A stretch of 64,000 bases of DNA from Sapria himalayana (lineage: Eukaryota > Streptophyta > Magnoliopsida > Malpighiales > Rafflesiaceae). The DNA lies in contig JAREIK010001716.1 of NCBI GenBank assembly GCA_029783825.1, positions 674,102 through 738,101 of the forward strand, written 5' to 3'. The notes under the pieces were generated by a model, which had not been told where the DNA came from, ran no database searches, and saw only the letters and a list, made by a program, of their open reading frames with translations. The translations under genes were made by a program, and so were the position numbers. Below, piece after piece: positions 1 through 11,389 of this stretch. Every line of letters starts with the position of its first letter. The first letter of the stretch is position 1.

Positions 1-212
1 TTTTTCTTATAACTTGGGTGACAATGATAAATTTCTAGATATTACTCATTACTTTTAATATTGAAAATGTTTTAATCTTACTAAAAATATTGTAATAACA
101 TATTGGCTCATAGTCATATATCATAAAAAATAAAATTGGTGTTTGTGGATATGTAGGGATCATTATCAAATTAATTAGTTAAAATATAAGAACCAAGTTA
201 ATCTAGTTATTA
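1..212. other. AT-rich intergenic sequence, unassigned
   Basis: No ORF, repeat end or RNA gene can be recognised. It is the flank of the hAT element that follows. Confidence 0.5.
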
Positions 213-769
213 TGGTTGGGTATATTTTCAATTAGGTCATGTCATGTCTGACATGACATGAGAGGATTCTTGTGTCATGCCTGGCATGGCATAGTTGGCA
301 TCCAAAGTTTTGGGCCATGCTGAGCCATGCCAGGTGTGGAGTGGCTTGGGCTAGTTCATGTCAACATGAATCTATTCATTTTTTTGGCCTTTTGGGGGGC
401 TTGGTCCTTGGGCTTTACTTTTAAATTTGATTATTTGAATATAAAATTAAATTTTAAATTCTAATGATATGATAGTGAATTGACACTGTGTTTGGTTCGG
501 TTCAAATTAAAGATTAAAAAATCTATTTTAATTTTAATAAAGTATTAATTGAATAATTGCATAATATAAATAATACATAAATCATATTGAAGTAAATAAC
601 CATCAAAAATGAAAATGATAAAAAGTACAATCCAATATCTAATACATCAATAGTGCAATAATCAAAATGAAATAAAATAATATTAAAAAAACAAGCACTA
701 GTTGACTAGCTTAGTATAACTATTATATTATGAAATAAATCAAGAATTATCAATGGTCAATTAGTATCT

Positions 770-2790
770 ATGATATGGTAGTATGGATGGAGATGTAGAT
801 CACCATTATCATGAATGCATCTTAAGATGCCACTACTGCTTTCAATATTCTCAATCTTCATGTCCCATGAATAATCTACCATCATCTCTTGCACATTATC
901 ATGAATGCTCAGCCTTGAATCTTCTCATTCATTCATTCATTCATTCATGCATTCAACTATCATTATGATATCTGGTTATAATCTTGATTTCCTATATGAA
1001 ATAATATTAGCTACTATAAAAAAAGTTGATTTTGATATTATGGTAGCTACTAGAGAGGTCAATAGATCATCTACTATCTTAATAGCATAAGATAGGTGGA
1101 TTCATATAATTTCTATCATAGAAAAATATTTAAATTTTTTTTATCATCATACAATAGAATGAAGAAGTAATCAGTATTTATATACCGAGATAGCTTGCTC
1201 CTATTCGAAAGATCACCCTATTATTTTTCCCTAATTAATTGAATGGAGAAGTCATTATCTATGGATAGAGTGTTCATTTTTGTACTCGAAGCTTGACTAC
1301 AACTATCATACCTAGTGTCACAATATTTAAACAAGTTGATATTTTATGAATAAACCTTTTAGATTTTGTGTATTTGGTTCATGCATATCGATATGTATAT
1401 CAAAATATTATTTTACTCCTTCCACCTTCACCCTATAATCCATACAGGTAGCTAAAGCCAAATAATAAAGAGTTTGAATAGAATACCAATATTTTAAATA
1501 CTTAGTTTCTATCTCAAATGTCATGACACTATATGTGGAGTGATCTATATACTTAATAAACATGCTACTAATATTGCCTACGCATCTAAGTGCTAGGTAA
1601 GTAGTGGGAATATATACAGATGAATACATATTAATCAAGTCATATAAAATCTTTAGAAATTTTATAAAAGAAATTTTTTTATCATAATGTGAATCATCAA
1701 TAACATGTTTATTACTCTTACTATTGACATAGTCAGATACATATTGATATTCAACACATTACTCCAATATAAGGTAGGTGTTATTCCAAAGGTGTTTGAT
1801 TTATGATTAGAATTTTTTCTTTTTTATCCCCACAAACAAACATAGGTTGCTAAACTCTTAGTGTCTACTAGTCATCCTAAGGTATATTAGTGAATTTCTT
1901 ATTTTTACCAAAGCAAGAGAAACAATTTTCATTCTCATCCTAACTATGAGATTAATTACATGACATATGCATCAAACGTGAAATATCTCACCTAATGTCT
2001 CTTTTCTAATAGTCCTTGCAAATATACTAATAGATATTCTATCATTAGAAGCATTATCAAAAGTGATACTATATATTTTATTCTAAATATAATATTTCCT
2101 AATAATTTGTATCATACACTTATATATAGCAGGGCCATAATGAGAATGAAGAATCTTTGAAAATTCTAACTTTTTTTATTAAATTTTCATTTAGAGTTTA
2201 CATAGAGTGCAATGATGCATACAAATGAAGCATCATCATGACTAGTCTATATATTAGATATTACATATATAAATCTACTAAATTTCCTAAATTCATTATT
2301 TATTAATTATTTTTCAACATATAATATTTTATTTTGTCATTTTTACTTGTTGACAAAAGAATCCTATTATAAGTAGGATAGAAGTAGATCTGCATAATAC
2401 TGACTACACTAGGACCATCCAAAATTCTAATTAGAAGATATAATCGTAATCAGTTTGACCATGTATTTCCTCTCAAAATTATAATGACATATTAAATGGT
2501 GTCAACATAGCTGAACTAGATCCACCTTGAAAGACCCAACCACTAAGTTGGGTTTGCCTCAAATATAATGCACCATATTTTTGATGTACTGATCGATATA
2601 TTTCTTTAGGTGCTCAATCTCATACATGCTCCTATATGCATATATTTTTTGATAATATATACATTATGCTGATTTTTCATCAACACCCCTAAAATTTTTA
2701 TTTTTTATTATTTTGAAGTGCATCCATACTACTAATGTTCACCTAGTTTTTTATTTTTAGGTGAGGTTTGGCTCAAGGTTATTGGAGAAA
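770..2790 (-). pseudogene. Decayed hAT transposase (copy A)
   Basis: This is the minus-strand remnant of an hAT-superfamily transposase, the nuclear enzyme that excises and reinserts the element. It aligns with the pseudogene at 29467-31691 throughout. The best stretch, 1408-1638, encodes residues such as SSVYIPTTYLALRCVGNISS and KYLKYWYSIQTLYYLALATCM, parallel to the same part of the other copy. The C-terminal dimerisation part lies near 780-1130 and the BED-finger part near 2640-2790, judged by collinearity. Many stops and frameshifts make it non-functional. A CATT microsatellite sits in the decayed C-terminal part. Confidence 0.75.
924..950. repeat. (CATT)n microsatellite
   Basis: Six CATT units in tandem, close to perfect, lie within the decayed hAT transposase of copy A. 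The short ORFs called across this site are by-products of the repeat. Confidence 0.85.
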
Positions 2791-3205
2791 ACATAATTTC
2801 AGCCTCGGATCTTTCAGTAAGGCTATTAGATTTATCTACATCTAAAATTTTTAGTCAATATCATATTTATTATCATTAAATTTATTATATGATATTTTTT
2901 ATTTATTTGTATGTATTAAATTAATAATGAAACTAAAAAATAAAACTCACAAAAAATTAAATGTCAAAAAAAAAATATTATCAAAGTCTTTTTAGTTGTA
3001 AAAATTGTTTTACTTTTAGAATCTAACCTCAAGGCAAGTTGCACAGACATACTCACATCATCATATATCTCATATGTGCAAGCATAAATCATAAGCCATA
3101 ATTTTTAAAGTAAATAATTAAATAAATAATTACATAAAAAACAATATATCTAATATTTAAATTTAAAATGAAGACTTGATGAGAGGTAGAGCTAGAGAGG
3201 AGGGC

Positions 3206-3229
3206 ACGAGAGAGAGAGAGAGAGAGAGA
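3206..3229. repeat. (GA)n microsatellite
   Basis: An uninterrupted AG dinucleotide run lies in the right part of hAT copy A, upstream of the transposase relic. Confidence 0.9.
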
Positions 3230-3886
3230 TGTGTATTAGAATTCTAAATTTCTTCTTTTCTACTTATAGAGAATTTAAAAAAATTTTAAAAAAAAATTTT
3301 ATTGTAATTATAAGTGGAAAGAATCATTGTAGTTTTCAAATTCTAGCTTGTAGCCATTGGATATAATCCAATGGGTACTACAATAGTGTTAAACAAATAT
3401 TTTTTATATATAAATATCCAGTAGGAATAACAATAAGCATGGCATGTCATTGTCCTTATGAAAGCCCATTGCATAAAAACACAATGGGTAGAGTATGAGA
3501 GGCTGCCAAATTATGACTAACCAAGTAAGCAAAATCTAACTTTTGTGGCCATTTTTTAAAAAAACTGCCATATCGAGCAGTCACATGATGAGGCTAGACT
3601 CATGACTAGAGACCAACTCCTGTCTGGTCCTAGATCAGTGGCTAGTGGACCCTACCACCGAGCAAGGCACATGCATCGTGCTTGGCCCATAATGAGGCAT
3701 GACTCGCACTAGCCCTACATGGCATGAGCCATACCAAGGGCATACACAATTTAGGACTATGCACGGTTTTGGACCATGTCATGGGCCAGACACGGCTGAG
3801 TCATGCTGGGCCAAGCATTGTTGAATCATGTCATGCCACAAGTCATGCCTCGGCCGCCTAGCCTAATTGACACCTCTATGATTAGG

Positions 3887-4379
3887 TTAGTTAAAAGATA
3901 GAGTGGGACTCCAAAATAAATATGTATATTTATTAAATGGAGTATGCCTCCAAAATAAAAATATATATTTACTAAATCGACATTGAAGTGCTCAAATATT
4001 AAGTAGTCAAATTATTAGTGCTTGAAATAAGAGTATAAAATATGAAATACTCAAATTAATTCCTTGGCATTCATAACATGATTATAATGGTGTTCCTTGT
4101 GGCGGAGTTGACATGACTACAATAAATATGGATCTTGAACGGATTGTGTTTGATTTAGATTTAGATTAGTTTTCAAACTAAAAGTTATTTTCTTCTCAAA
4201 TCTAACTTCATCTTTGTTTCACATAAATCATGTTTTATGGTTTAATGTCTACAAAGTAGTTGTAATTTTACTGATATATATGGCAGAATATTGTTTAATA
4301 TTTGACAACCCCACCATTAAACACTAGCATGTTTGGTTGATGCTTGATCTACATAATTAAAAAAACAATGTTGATGGAA
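3887..4379. other. AT-rich spacer with a small local duplication
   Basis: No gene is seen. A roughly 30-bp phrase beginning CTCCAAAATAAA occurs twice (about 3911 and 3951). The stretch separates hAT copy A from a copia remnant and may include untraceable retrotransposon sequence. Confidence 0.4.
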
Positions 4380-5420
4380 CCATAGAGTGCGATATGGAAA
4401 GGTTGGTACCCAAAGCTTTTCAATAGGAAGAAGATCTTGATGTTAATGAAACTTATAACCTTGTTATCAATCATGCTACAATACAAATTGTCTTCTCCAT
4501 GAATGATGGATATTTATTTTAAATAGAAGATTAAACAAATTGATGTCCAAAATAGTTTTTTTTTTGCATGGAAAAATAGAAGTATACAGGGCACAATCTC
4601 AAGCCTATGTTCATCCACAATATCCTCACCATGTTTTTAGATTTCAAAGTTATTATATGGCCTGAAATTAGCACCACAAGCATGATTGTATCATTTATTT
4701 GGAAATTATACTAGAAGAAGGATTCCAATATAGAAAGGTTAGCACTTCTTTATTTATTTCATACAAGCATCATACCATAATTTTACTTCTTTTCATGTTG
4801 ATAATAATATTATTGCCAAAAAACTAGCCATGTCATAAAACATGTAATTTGATCCTTAACTTTGACTTTGCAATTATGGAATTTGATGATCTTAGTTATT
4901 TCTAGGGCTTGAAGTCATGATGAAGAGAAGTAGTACATGTAATCCAACTTAATTATGTGACAAATCTTATAAAACATACACATATGGCTGAATCTAAACC
5001 ATAAGCAAGTTCTATGTCAACTTGTTGTCAATTTTCTATAGCTGAGACTACAAAATTTTTAGATCCTCATCTCTATAGAAACATTGTTGGAAAACTACAA
5101 TATTTTGATTTCATGAAACCTTATACTGCTTTTTCAATCTAGAAATTAGGTAAATTTATGCATAACCAATTGATACCATACTAGTAGTCTATGAAAAGGA
5201 TTTTACATTAACTAACATATACCATATCAATTTGTTTGTTTTCAATAAGTCATCTAAATTGGAAATTTAACAATTTCAAATTCTAACTAGGTAGCTAATT
5301 AGTCAGCACTATATGTAATAACTTATTTTGATTATTTAACAAGTATAATATATTGTTTTTGAACTTATTACAACATTTATGGTAGATAATTTACTAAATT
5401 GTTATTTTGAAAGTTGATAA
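4380..5420 (+). pseudogene. Ty1/copia reverse transcriptase/RNase H remnant
   Basis: Plus-strand translation in shifting frames shows copia RT landmarks in order. An ETYNLV-like block (about 4445) is followed by a region matching the 'GFVHPQYPHHVFRLxKSLYGL' part of plant copia RT (AYVHPQYPHHVFRFQ at about 4600-4650). Next come a YLLEEGFQ-like block (about 4700), an ILLLFMLIIILL block where YVDDI would be (about 4780), and DLSYFxGLEV (about 4885-4915). A KTHMAE-like and NIVGKLQYF-like RNase H connection follows at about 4970-5110. There are many stops and frameshifts, so it is inactive. I could not find its LTRs. It probably derives from an internally deleted or truncated element. Confidence 0.6.
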
Positions 5421-5627
5421 AATATAATGAAATCATAGTGATTTTTGGGATGATATTAGCAGACTAAATCGAGCAAAGTCTTGGAGGGGAGAGAAATGAT
5501 TGAGAATTATAATAATTTTCTTTTCACGACTTGGGTACATCTTCCATACTTATTATTGAGTAGTTATGGGGCATCTTTTAGGTCATAATTCTATAAAAAA
5601 TAGTCATGACATTCTTTTTATGTTACA

Positions 5628-5764
5628 ACTCTATCACCGAGTTGTCACAAGTATTTCACTATGCAACATAATAATAATGGCATGACATAATAATAATGGC
5701 ATAATAATAATGGATTAACAAGTATTTCACTATGCAACTCTATCACCGAGTTATCACAAGTACA
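5628..5764. repeat. Local duplication
   Basis: CTCTATCACCGAGTTRTCACAAGTA occurs twice and ACAAGTATTTCACTATGCAAC occurs twice within about 140 bp, linked by an ATAATAATGG stutter. It is part of the repeat-rich left end of the unit above. Confidence 0.7.
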
Positions 5765-7613
5765 TAGACTATCTCTAAAATACTTAATGATCATGATATT
5801 ATTTTTTCATCATAGTAGTAAAGTTTTCTCATTATTATAAATAGTCACTATAAATTTAGAGTAATGATTTATTAGATATATTACCAAAATGCCAAGTATT
5901 GAGTCACGATATTATTTTGTGCCATGAATTTTCATCCCAAAAAGCATTTACTATTATCAATGATTGATTCTTATATCATGACTTTATTCTCTAGAGAGAA
6001 AATACCAAAAAACTAGTATTATTTAGTGTCACAATTTTGTGTTATAAAGAATAATAATTAGTCATGGAAATCCCAATATCATGGCACTTTACTCTGAAAC
6101 CATAGACCAAAGTCATCATCATTTCAAACATTATGACTTTGTATTATAGAGACTAGAGAAGAATTACTTTAGTCATGACATCCATTATTATTGTGACATC
6201 AATGCTCTATAGAAGATTAGAAGAGATAATAAAGTCATGACCTCAAGTTTGTATTGCTACTATTATTACTTTGTTATAATGCCCAATTATTAGGATTAAG
6301 AAATATTCCAAATGCTTATTGGGCAAGGATATCTCATCTAATATAATTTCATAATTATGAGTTATACAAGTAGTAAAGTGGATTTTTTTTCTAGATATTG
6401 ATCCTATATGGATCGTATAGATAATTCAATCGGCCAACAATGAGTCAACAATTACTCTAGTTAGAATGATAAAATATGTTTTTTAGTAAGACTCTTAGAT
6501 ACTATGGTTTGTCTATTTCATTACACATAATGACCTATCTAAATTACTTGATTATCATTATGCTTAATTGCATAATTAATGTTGGTTTATTGTTAAAATA
6601 TCATAGTGCCCAACTAGTATATAAGATGGTTATTACCTAATGGGAACTTTCTAATAATTGTCTTCTCATAGTGGTCCCTAGGTATTTTACTACCAAAAAA
6701 CAAATCATTCCTACTCAATGGTCATTCACAAGTTGACACATTTTTAGCAACTCATCAACTATCTTTGATGGCTGCTTCGTATATATAGTCTTATTATTTG
6801 ATCTCATATGTCATTAAGATAAAAAATAATGTGGTATTAAAAGTATTTACACTTTTGGCTTTGTAAAAGTGATACTCATGATAATTAACATATATCTTCT
6901 CTCAAATCTTACTGGTAGAAATCACATGATAAAGAATAATTCACAAGACTATTACCACCTTATGAGTCACATCTACTCATGCATATCTGATGGCTAACTT
7001 TTCACCCTCCACTATGAGAACATGCAACTCACATACTAAAGTTGAAATACTTATGAAAATATTCTATTAATTGAGAGTCAGTTAATCTAAGATATGCATA
7101 ATGGATTGACTTATAAGAGCATTCATATTTTTAGCTTCATAAGCATCATATTTACATGATTATACTTATCTCAATATTGGGTTTTGACATATAAGTTTGT
7201 CTTACTCATCAATATCATAAGGGCTATTACCTCCTCCTATATTAATGCATTAGTGTATTTTTTGGCATACCTCTCATCATCTATCATGATAACACATACA
7301 AAGCTACAAATAGTAAAACTCTAATGTTAATTATAATTAACTACCACATCCACCAATAACCAAACTACAATACAAACCAAATATAAATTCTATCAATTAT
7401 ATATCTATCACATGAAATAAAATATATCAATATTAGACCTCAATTTAGCATAGCATTGAAGATGAATTCATATAAGAAAGTTTGAAATATATCTTTTTAA
7501 ATTCTAGGTTCCCAATGAAAGCCCTCAAGAGTTTCTAGAAATCAAAATTCTAAACCCTCAAGTATCATTCATGCACTTGGATCTATATCTATATGGGAGT
7601 TGAAATATGTGCT

Positions 7614-7625
7614 CCCCCCCCCCCC
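7614..7625. repeat. Poly-C run
   Basis: Twelve consecutive C residues lie in an otherwise AT-rich stretch. The 82-codon ORF that crosses it has no recognisable domain and is not called. Confidence 0.9.
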
Positions 7626-7839
7626 TTATGGTTTATGCTTATGTATTGTGTCACCTCTTTTCTCATGGATCTCACATAGGATCGAGTGAATTTTTACTTC
7701 AAAATCATAGCCTTTTTTGCCTCTTTGTTTGTGCCCTTTCTCTCTTCTATTTTTCTCTAAGTTCTACTTTTATACTTGAATGGTTGGGTTTGTTTTTTAA
7801 GTTGGAAATCATGCCACTAGGAAATAACCACAATTTTAG

Positions 7840-8170
7840 TCTTGTTTTTCTGTAACACAAAGTCATGATACCAGGGAATGACGATAGTTTTGGTCTCTTT
7901 CTTGTATTATATTATTGAGGCACTAGGAATAGCCATATCTCATGCATGTCCTCCCTGTAACACATAGTTGTGACACTAAGAATGGTCATGACTCATGATT
8001 TTTCTCTATGTAACACAAATTATGGTGCTAAGAATGACCATGATTTATGTATTTCTTCTTTGAAACAGGAAGTCACAACATTAAGAATGATTATGAATTA
8101 TTCTTTTAATCTATATAACAAGAAGTCATGACACTGAGAATGACTAAAACTCATATATTTCACATATGGA
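7840..8170. repeat. Degenerate tandem repeat, unit about 62 bp
   Basis: A unit of the form GTAACACAAAGTCATGACACTAAGAATGAYCATG plus a T/C-rich tail recurs about five times with substitutions and small indels. GTCATGA followed by a GAATGA word marks each unit. It forms the right subterminal region of the unclassified element. Confidence 0.6.
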
Positions 8171-8644
8171 GCAAACATGTATAATTTTGAAAATGATCAT
8201 GGCTTGAGTAAATGATCTCTAGAACTTTCTATAGTTAAAAGTCAAGACAATGGAGAAAAGGTATGATTTGTTGCTATGTATCCAAGACTCTGTAATGAAA
8301 AAATTATTGCATAGAAGGATGTCATGGCTTATATTAGTTGGGTACTTGGTTGCTACAACATACAATTAGTAAAACATAAAAATATTACCAAGCTTGTGTG
8401 ATTGTGACTCCAAGAATATTTTATAACAAAAAAAATGTATTGCATATTGAAATAATCATTTCAACGAGGTAATAGAGTTATGTTGTACGAAGATCACAAT
8501 GACTATTTGTGTAAAGCTTTAGCCAAGAATAGATGTCAAAACTATCCTATAAGCTCATGGAGTTGTAACAAAGTCATAACAAGAGAAATACTATGACTTT
8601 ACATGACTTTTAACTCCCCTCATAACCATTAATTCCACAAAGTC

Positions 8645-9468
8645 CTACATTTCAAATAAAAACCAACTAATTTTACCATTATTTATCATAATCCATCAAA
8701 ACTACAATTTCTTGAAATGGTTCCATTTAGAATCCTTTTTCATACAAGCACATCATCATTCATAATTACCAAAATAGCTATTATTATTTAGTATTTGACA
8801 TATAGAACAACTTCCAACTTAAAATATAATATGTATCCCTGAAGTATAAAAGTGATACTTAGAAAAAAGAGAAAAAAGAGGAAAACTACATACCATATAA
8901 TCCAAGAATCATCATAAGTGATTTTATAATGACCTCTATATGACAAATATAAGGTGATCATGAGTAATTCTTGAATGAAATTAGTAGAATATACTTATAA
9001 TCTTACTTGTGTATTCATTTGGAACCCTCAAAACTATGAGATAATTTTCAAGACATCTCATGTAATTTTTTTTCTAATGTCTAGCTAAATTGAAATCTAA
9101 GATTAGTAGATGTACTTGTATTATGACTAATTAATGTTTATATGAGTTTATATTTGTATTGATATTATTATTTGGATGTTGATGGATATGGATATAAATT
9201 ATAAGAAAGTGACAACCCTTCTTTTCTTAATGCACAAGATAAGTCATATGAAGACTCAAAGTTAAGGTAAGCTTAATCATCATGAGTTGAAAGCATGAAA
9301 GTTATAGGGCCAATGTAGTATGTACTATCTAGAAGAACTAATTTTTGAGTAATATATGGGTACAATAGAATGATTAACATATGAGTTTCACCATATTATA
9401 GGAGTCATGTATTGACTATGATAGATGATGATATGCAACTCACATGACACATGCAAGTGGGAGAGACT
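8645..9468. other. AT-rich spacer, unassigned
   Basis: No ORF with recognisable content, no terminal repeats and no RNA gene were found. It ends at the target site of the gypsy element. Confidence 0.4.
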
Positions 9469-9473
9469 AGTAT

Positions 9474-10653
9474 TGTGAAATCACAGTAAAAAAATAAATA
9501 AATAAATAAATAATATGATTTTTTTATGGAAAAAATAGGTAAAATAGTAATTTTGTAATAAGAAAAATAAGCTAAGAATTTGAGAATTTTGATATTAAAA
9601 TGGATTTCGTTATTGAATTCATCTTAGAAAATATAGCTACGGTGATAAATTTTGTCAAATTCTAAGAAAGTTAGAATTTAATTAATTTTTTAAATCTATT
9701 TAATTATTATTAGAATAATTAGGAAATAAAAAAATAAAAAAAAAGATTGTGTCGTGACGTCAACACGTGGATGTGCCATGCACGGACAAGTGTCAAAAAA
9801 TAAAAGAATAAAAACATAATACTAATAAGTTTTTTATATATTATTTTAAATAAAAAAATAAATGATGGGAATCCGGAAAACAGGATGACAAAAAAAACAA
9901 CACTTCGGGGAGAGAGAGAGTAGCAGTGTAAAATATAAATATTCGTTGATTTTCTTTTGATTATAACAGATTATTTTGGAGTCGAAATAGAATAGTCCAA
10001 GAACAAAAGTTACTTTACGTGACAAGATTTTCAGTTTGATATCAAATTTATAAAGGTTCCGTGAAATATTTTGAGAGGTTGTGGTTTTCTCCTATTGGAA
10101 AATCGTTCTATTTAAAGGTCATAAATGATCATGATTTATATTTCAATTCGAATTGTTTAGAAATTTCATTAGGAATAGTTAATTGGTGAAAATTTTCTGT
10201 GTTTCCTTTAGTAAAATATATTACAATATGAATTGGTTTGGATAGTGATAACTGTGTCTGGAATATTTTTTAATTGTAAATAACATATTTGCATTTCATA
10301 TGCATGAGAACATTCCATATAAATGGATGGGTGCATGATATATATTTACATATAAAGATATAATGGATTGTATTTTGTGAATTCGAATTGGGACAACATC
10401 CAGACTGACTTATGTAGTATTTTTTTTCGTGAGCATGACTAATATTAATATGCAAACGTGAATTGGGACAATGTCCAGGCTGAGTTACGCTATGGTTTTT
10501 ATAAAATATCCAAGGAAAAAAATATTTTATCAAAAAATATCTAATATAATTTTTCGAAGGTTCATATTTCTTGGAGTATGTCCAATAAAATCATATTATG
10601 TTCGTAGAATATCCAATATTATTTTTCAAAGGAGGTTTATATTTTTTGGAATA

Positions 10654-10705
<52 letters not shown>

Positions 10706-11133
10706 GTCACACTTGGCTTCGGCATGTGTGAGGGAGTCAATGAGACTCAAGAATATGAGTATATAAACATTTCATCCATAATTATATTCATATAAACATT
10801 ATACTTGAATGGGTGTTGATATATATGCATGATGTTTTACGTGTAGTTAGGTAGGGAGTAGCCATGTAATAGTTTATATCTATTGAGCTTTGCTCACTCC
10901 GTTGTAAGACCACTTTAAGGTATAAGTCTAGGACAGATGACAAACCCACATGCAAGATCGCACGTGTGAAGGGAAGTCAGTTGTGGCTTGAATAATATAT
11001 TGTATATTTTTATTCCACTGAGCAAATAAAATAAGAGAAAAAAAATGTATGTTACATTTGAGAAAATTTTATTTTATTATACATTTTGATGTGTGATAGA
11101 ATGAAAGTGACCCCTAGATAATGGAGTATCATA
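9474..11133 (+). repeat. 5' LTR of the gypsy element
   Basis: 1,660 bp, TG at the start and a decayed CA (TATCATA) at the end. It contains an (ATAA)n run near 9494, a GA run near 9907 and a (TA)n microsatellite at 10658-10700. It aligns with 18515-20549, for example the shared block GAATAGTCCAAGAACAAAAG. Confidence 0.85.
10658..10700. repeat. (TA)n microsatellite
   Basis: A pure TA run of about 43 bp inside the 5' LTR. The matching site of the 3' LTR (about 20070-20118) holds a GATA/TATC-type microsatellite instead. Confidence 0.9.
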
Positions 11134-11136
11134 GCT

Positions 11137-11148
11137 TGGTATCTAAGG
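11137..11148 (+). promoter_or_regulatory. Primer-binding site, initiator-Met tRNA type (gypsy)
   Basis: TGGTATCTAAGG lies three bases after the 5' LTR. It matches the plant initiator-Met tRNA 3'-end complement (TGGTATCAGAGC) at the first seven bases and partly beyond. Confidence 0.75.
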
Positions 11149-11389
11149 TTAGGTATATGATTACCTATAACTTATAAATTGATACAAGTTTCATAATATA
11201 GTAGGAAAGTTTAGATATATAAATATCTAATACTCATAGAAAAAAAAGGAATGCTAGGGTAAAGAAACATAACCTTAGTGATTCAAAAAAAGAAAAGATA
11301 TTTTCAAACTGAAAGTCTATTATTAGTTAGCATGTGCACTAATAATAGGACATGAATGTGATTCTTAAATTATTATTTGACTTATGTAG

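Larger units (their letters stand above)
221..3878 (-). mobile_element. Old hAT DNA transposon (copy A)
   Basis: The right end reads TTGACACCTCTA and stops at 3878. It is the inverted form of the TAGAGGTGTCAA terminus of the better preserved hAT at 28959-32937. The left end is decayed (TATATTTTCAATTAGG from 221) but aligns with it. The flanks 213-220 (TGGTTGGG) and 3879-3886 (TGATTAGG) agree at 6 of 8 positions, as expected for an aged 8-bp hAT target duplication. Both subterminal regions (about 240-360 and 3600-3870) are enriched in short CATGCC/GGCATG words, the mutated counterparts of the GCACGGC words in the other copy. Inside is a minus-strand transposase relic. The left boundary is inferred and less secure than the right. 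Confidence 0.7.
5540..8640. mobile_element. Possible non-autonomous DNA transposon with inverted subterminal repeats
   Basis: The left side (about 5545-6250) and right side (about 7850-8632) share short words in opposite orientation. GTTATGGGG-TTTTAGGTCAT near 5550 matches the complement of ATGACTTTTAACTCCCCTCATAACC near 8600. The palindromic word GTCATGAC and variants recur at both ends but little in the middle (5593, 5965, about 6172, 6235, 7861, about 7985, 8125, 8590). This resembles the subterminal repeats of CACTA- or MULE-type elements. No CACTA terminus, clear target duplication or transposase was seen, so the class is unknown. The middle (6300-7800) has no recognisable coding sequence. 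Two similar roughly 230-bp stretches near 6780-6960 and 7080-7240 may be an old duplication. Confidence 0.35.

Noticed and set aside
7607..7855. 82-codon ORF after the poly-C run
   Set aside because: Hydrophobic composition follows from T-rich sequence. No homologous pattern recognised.
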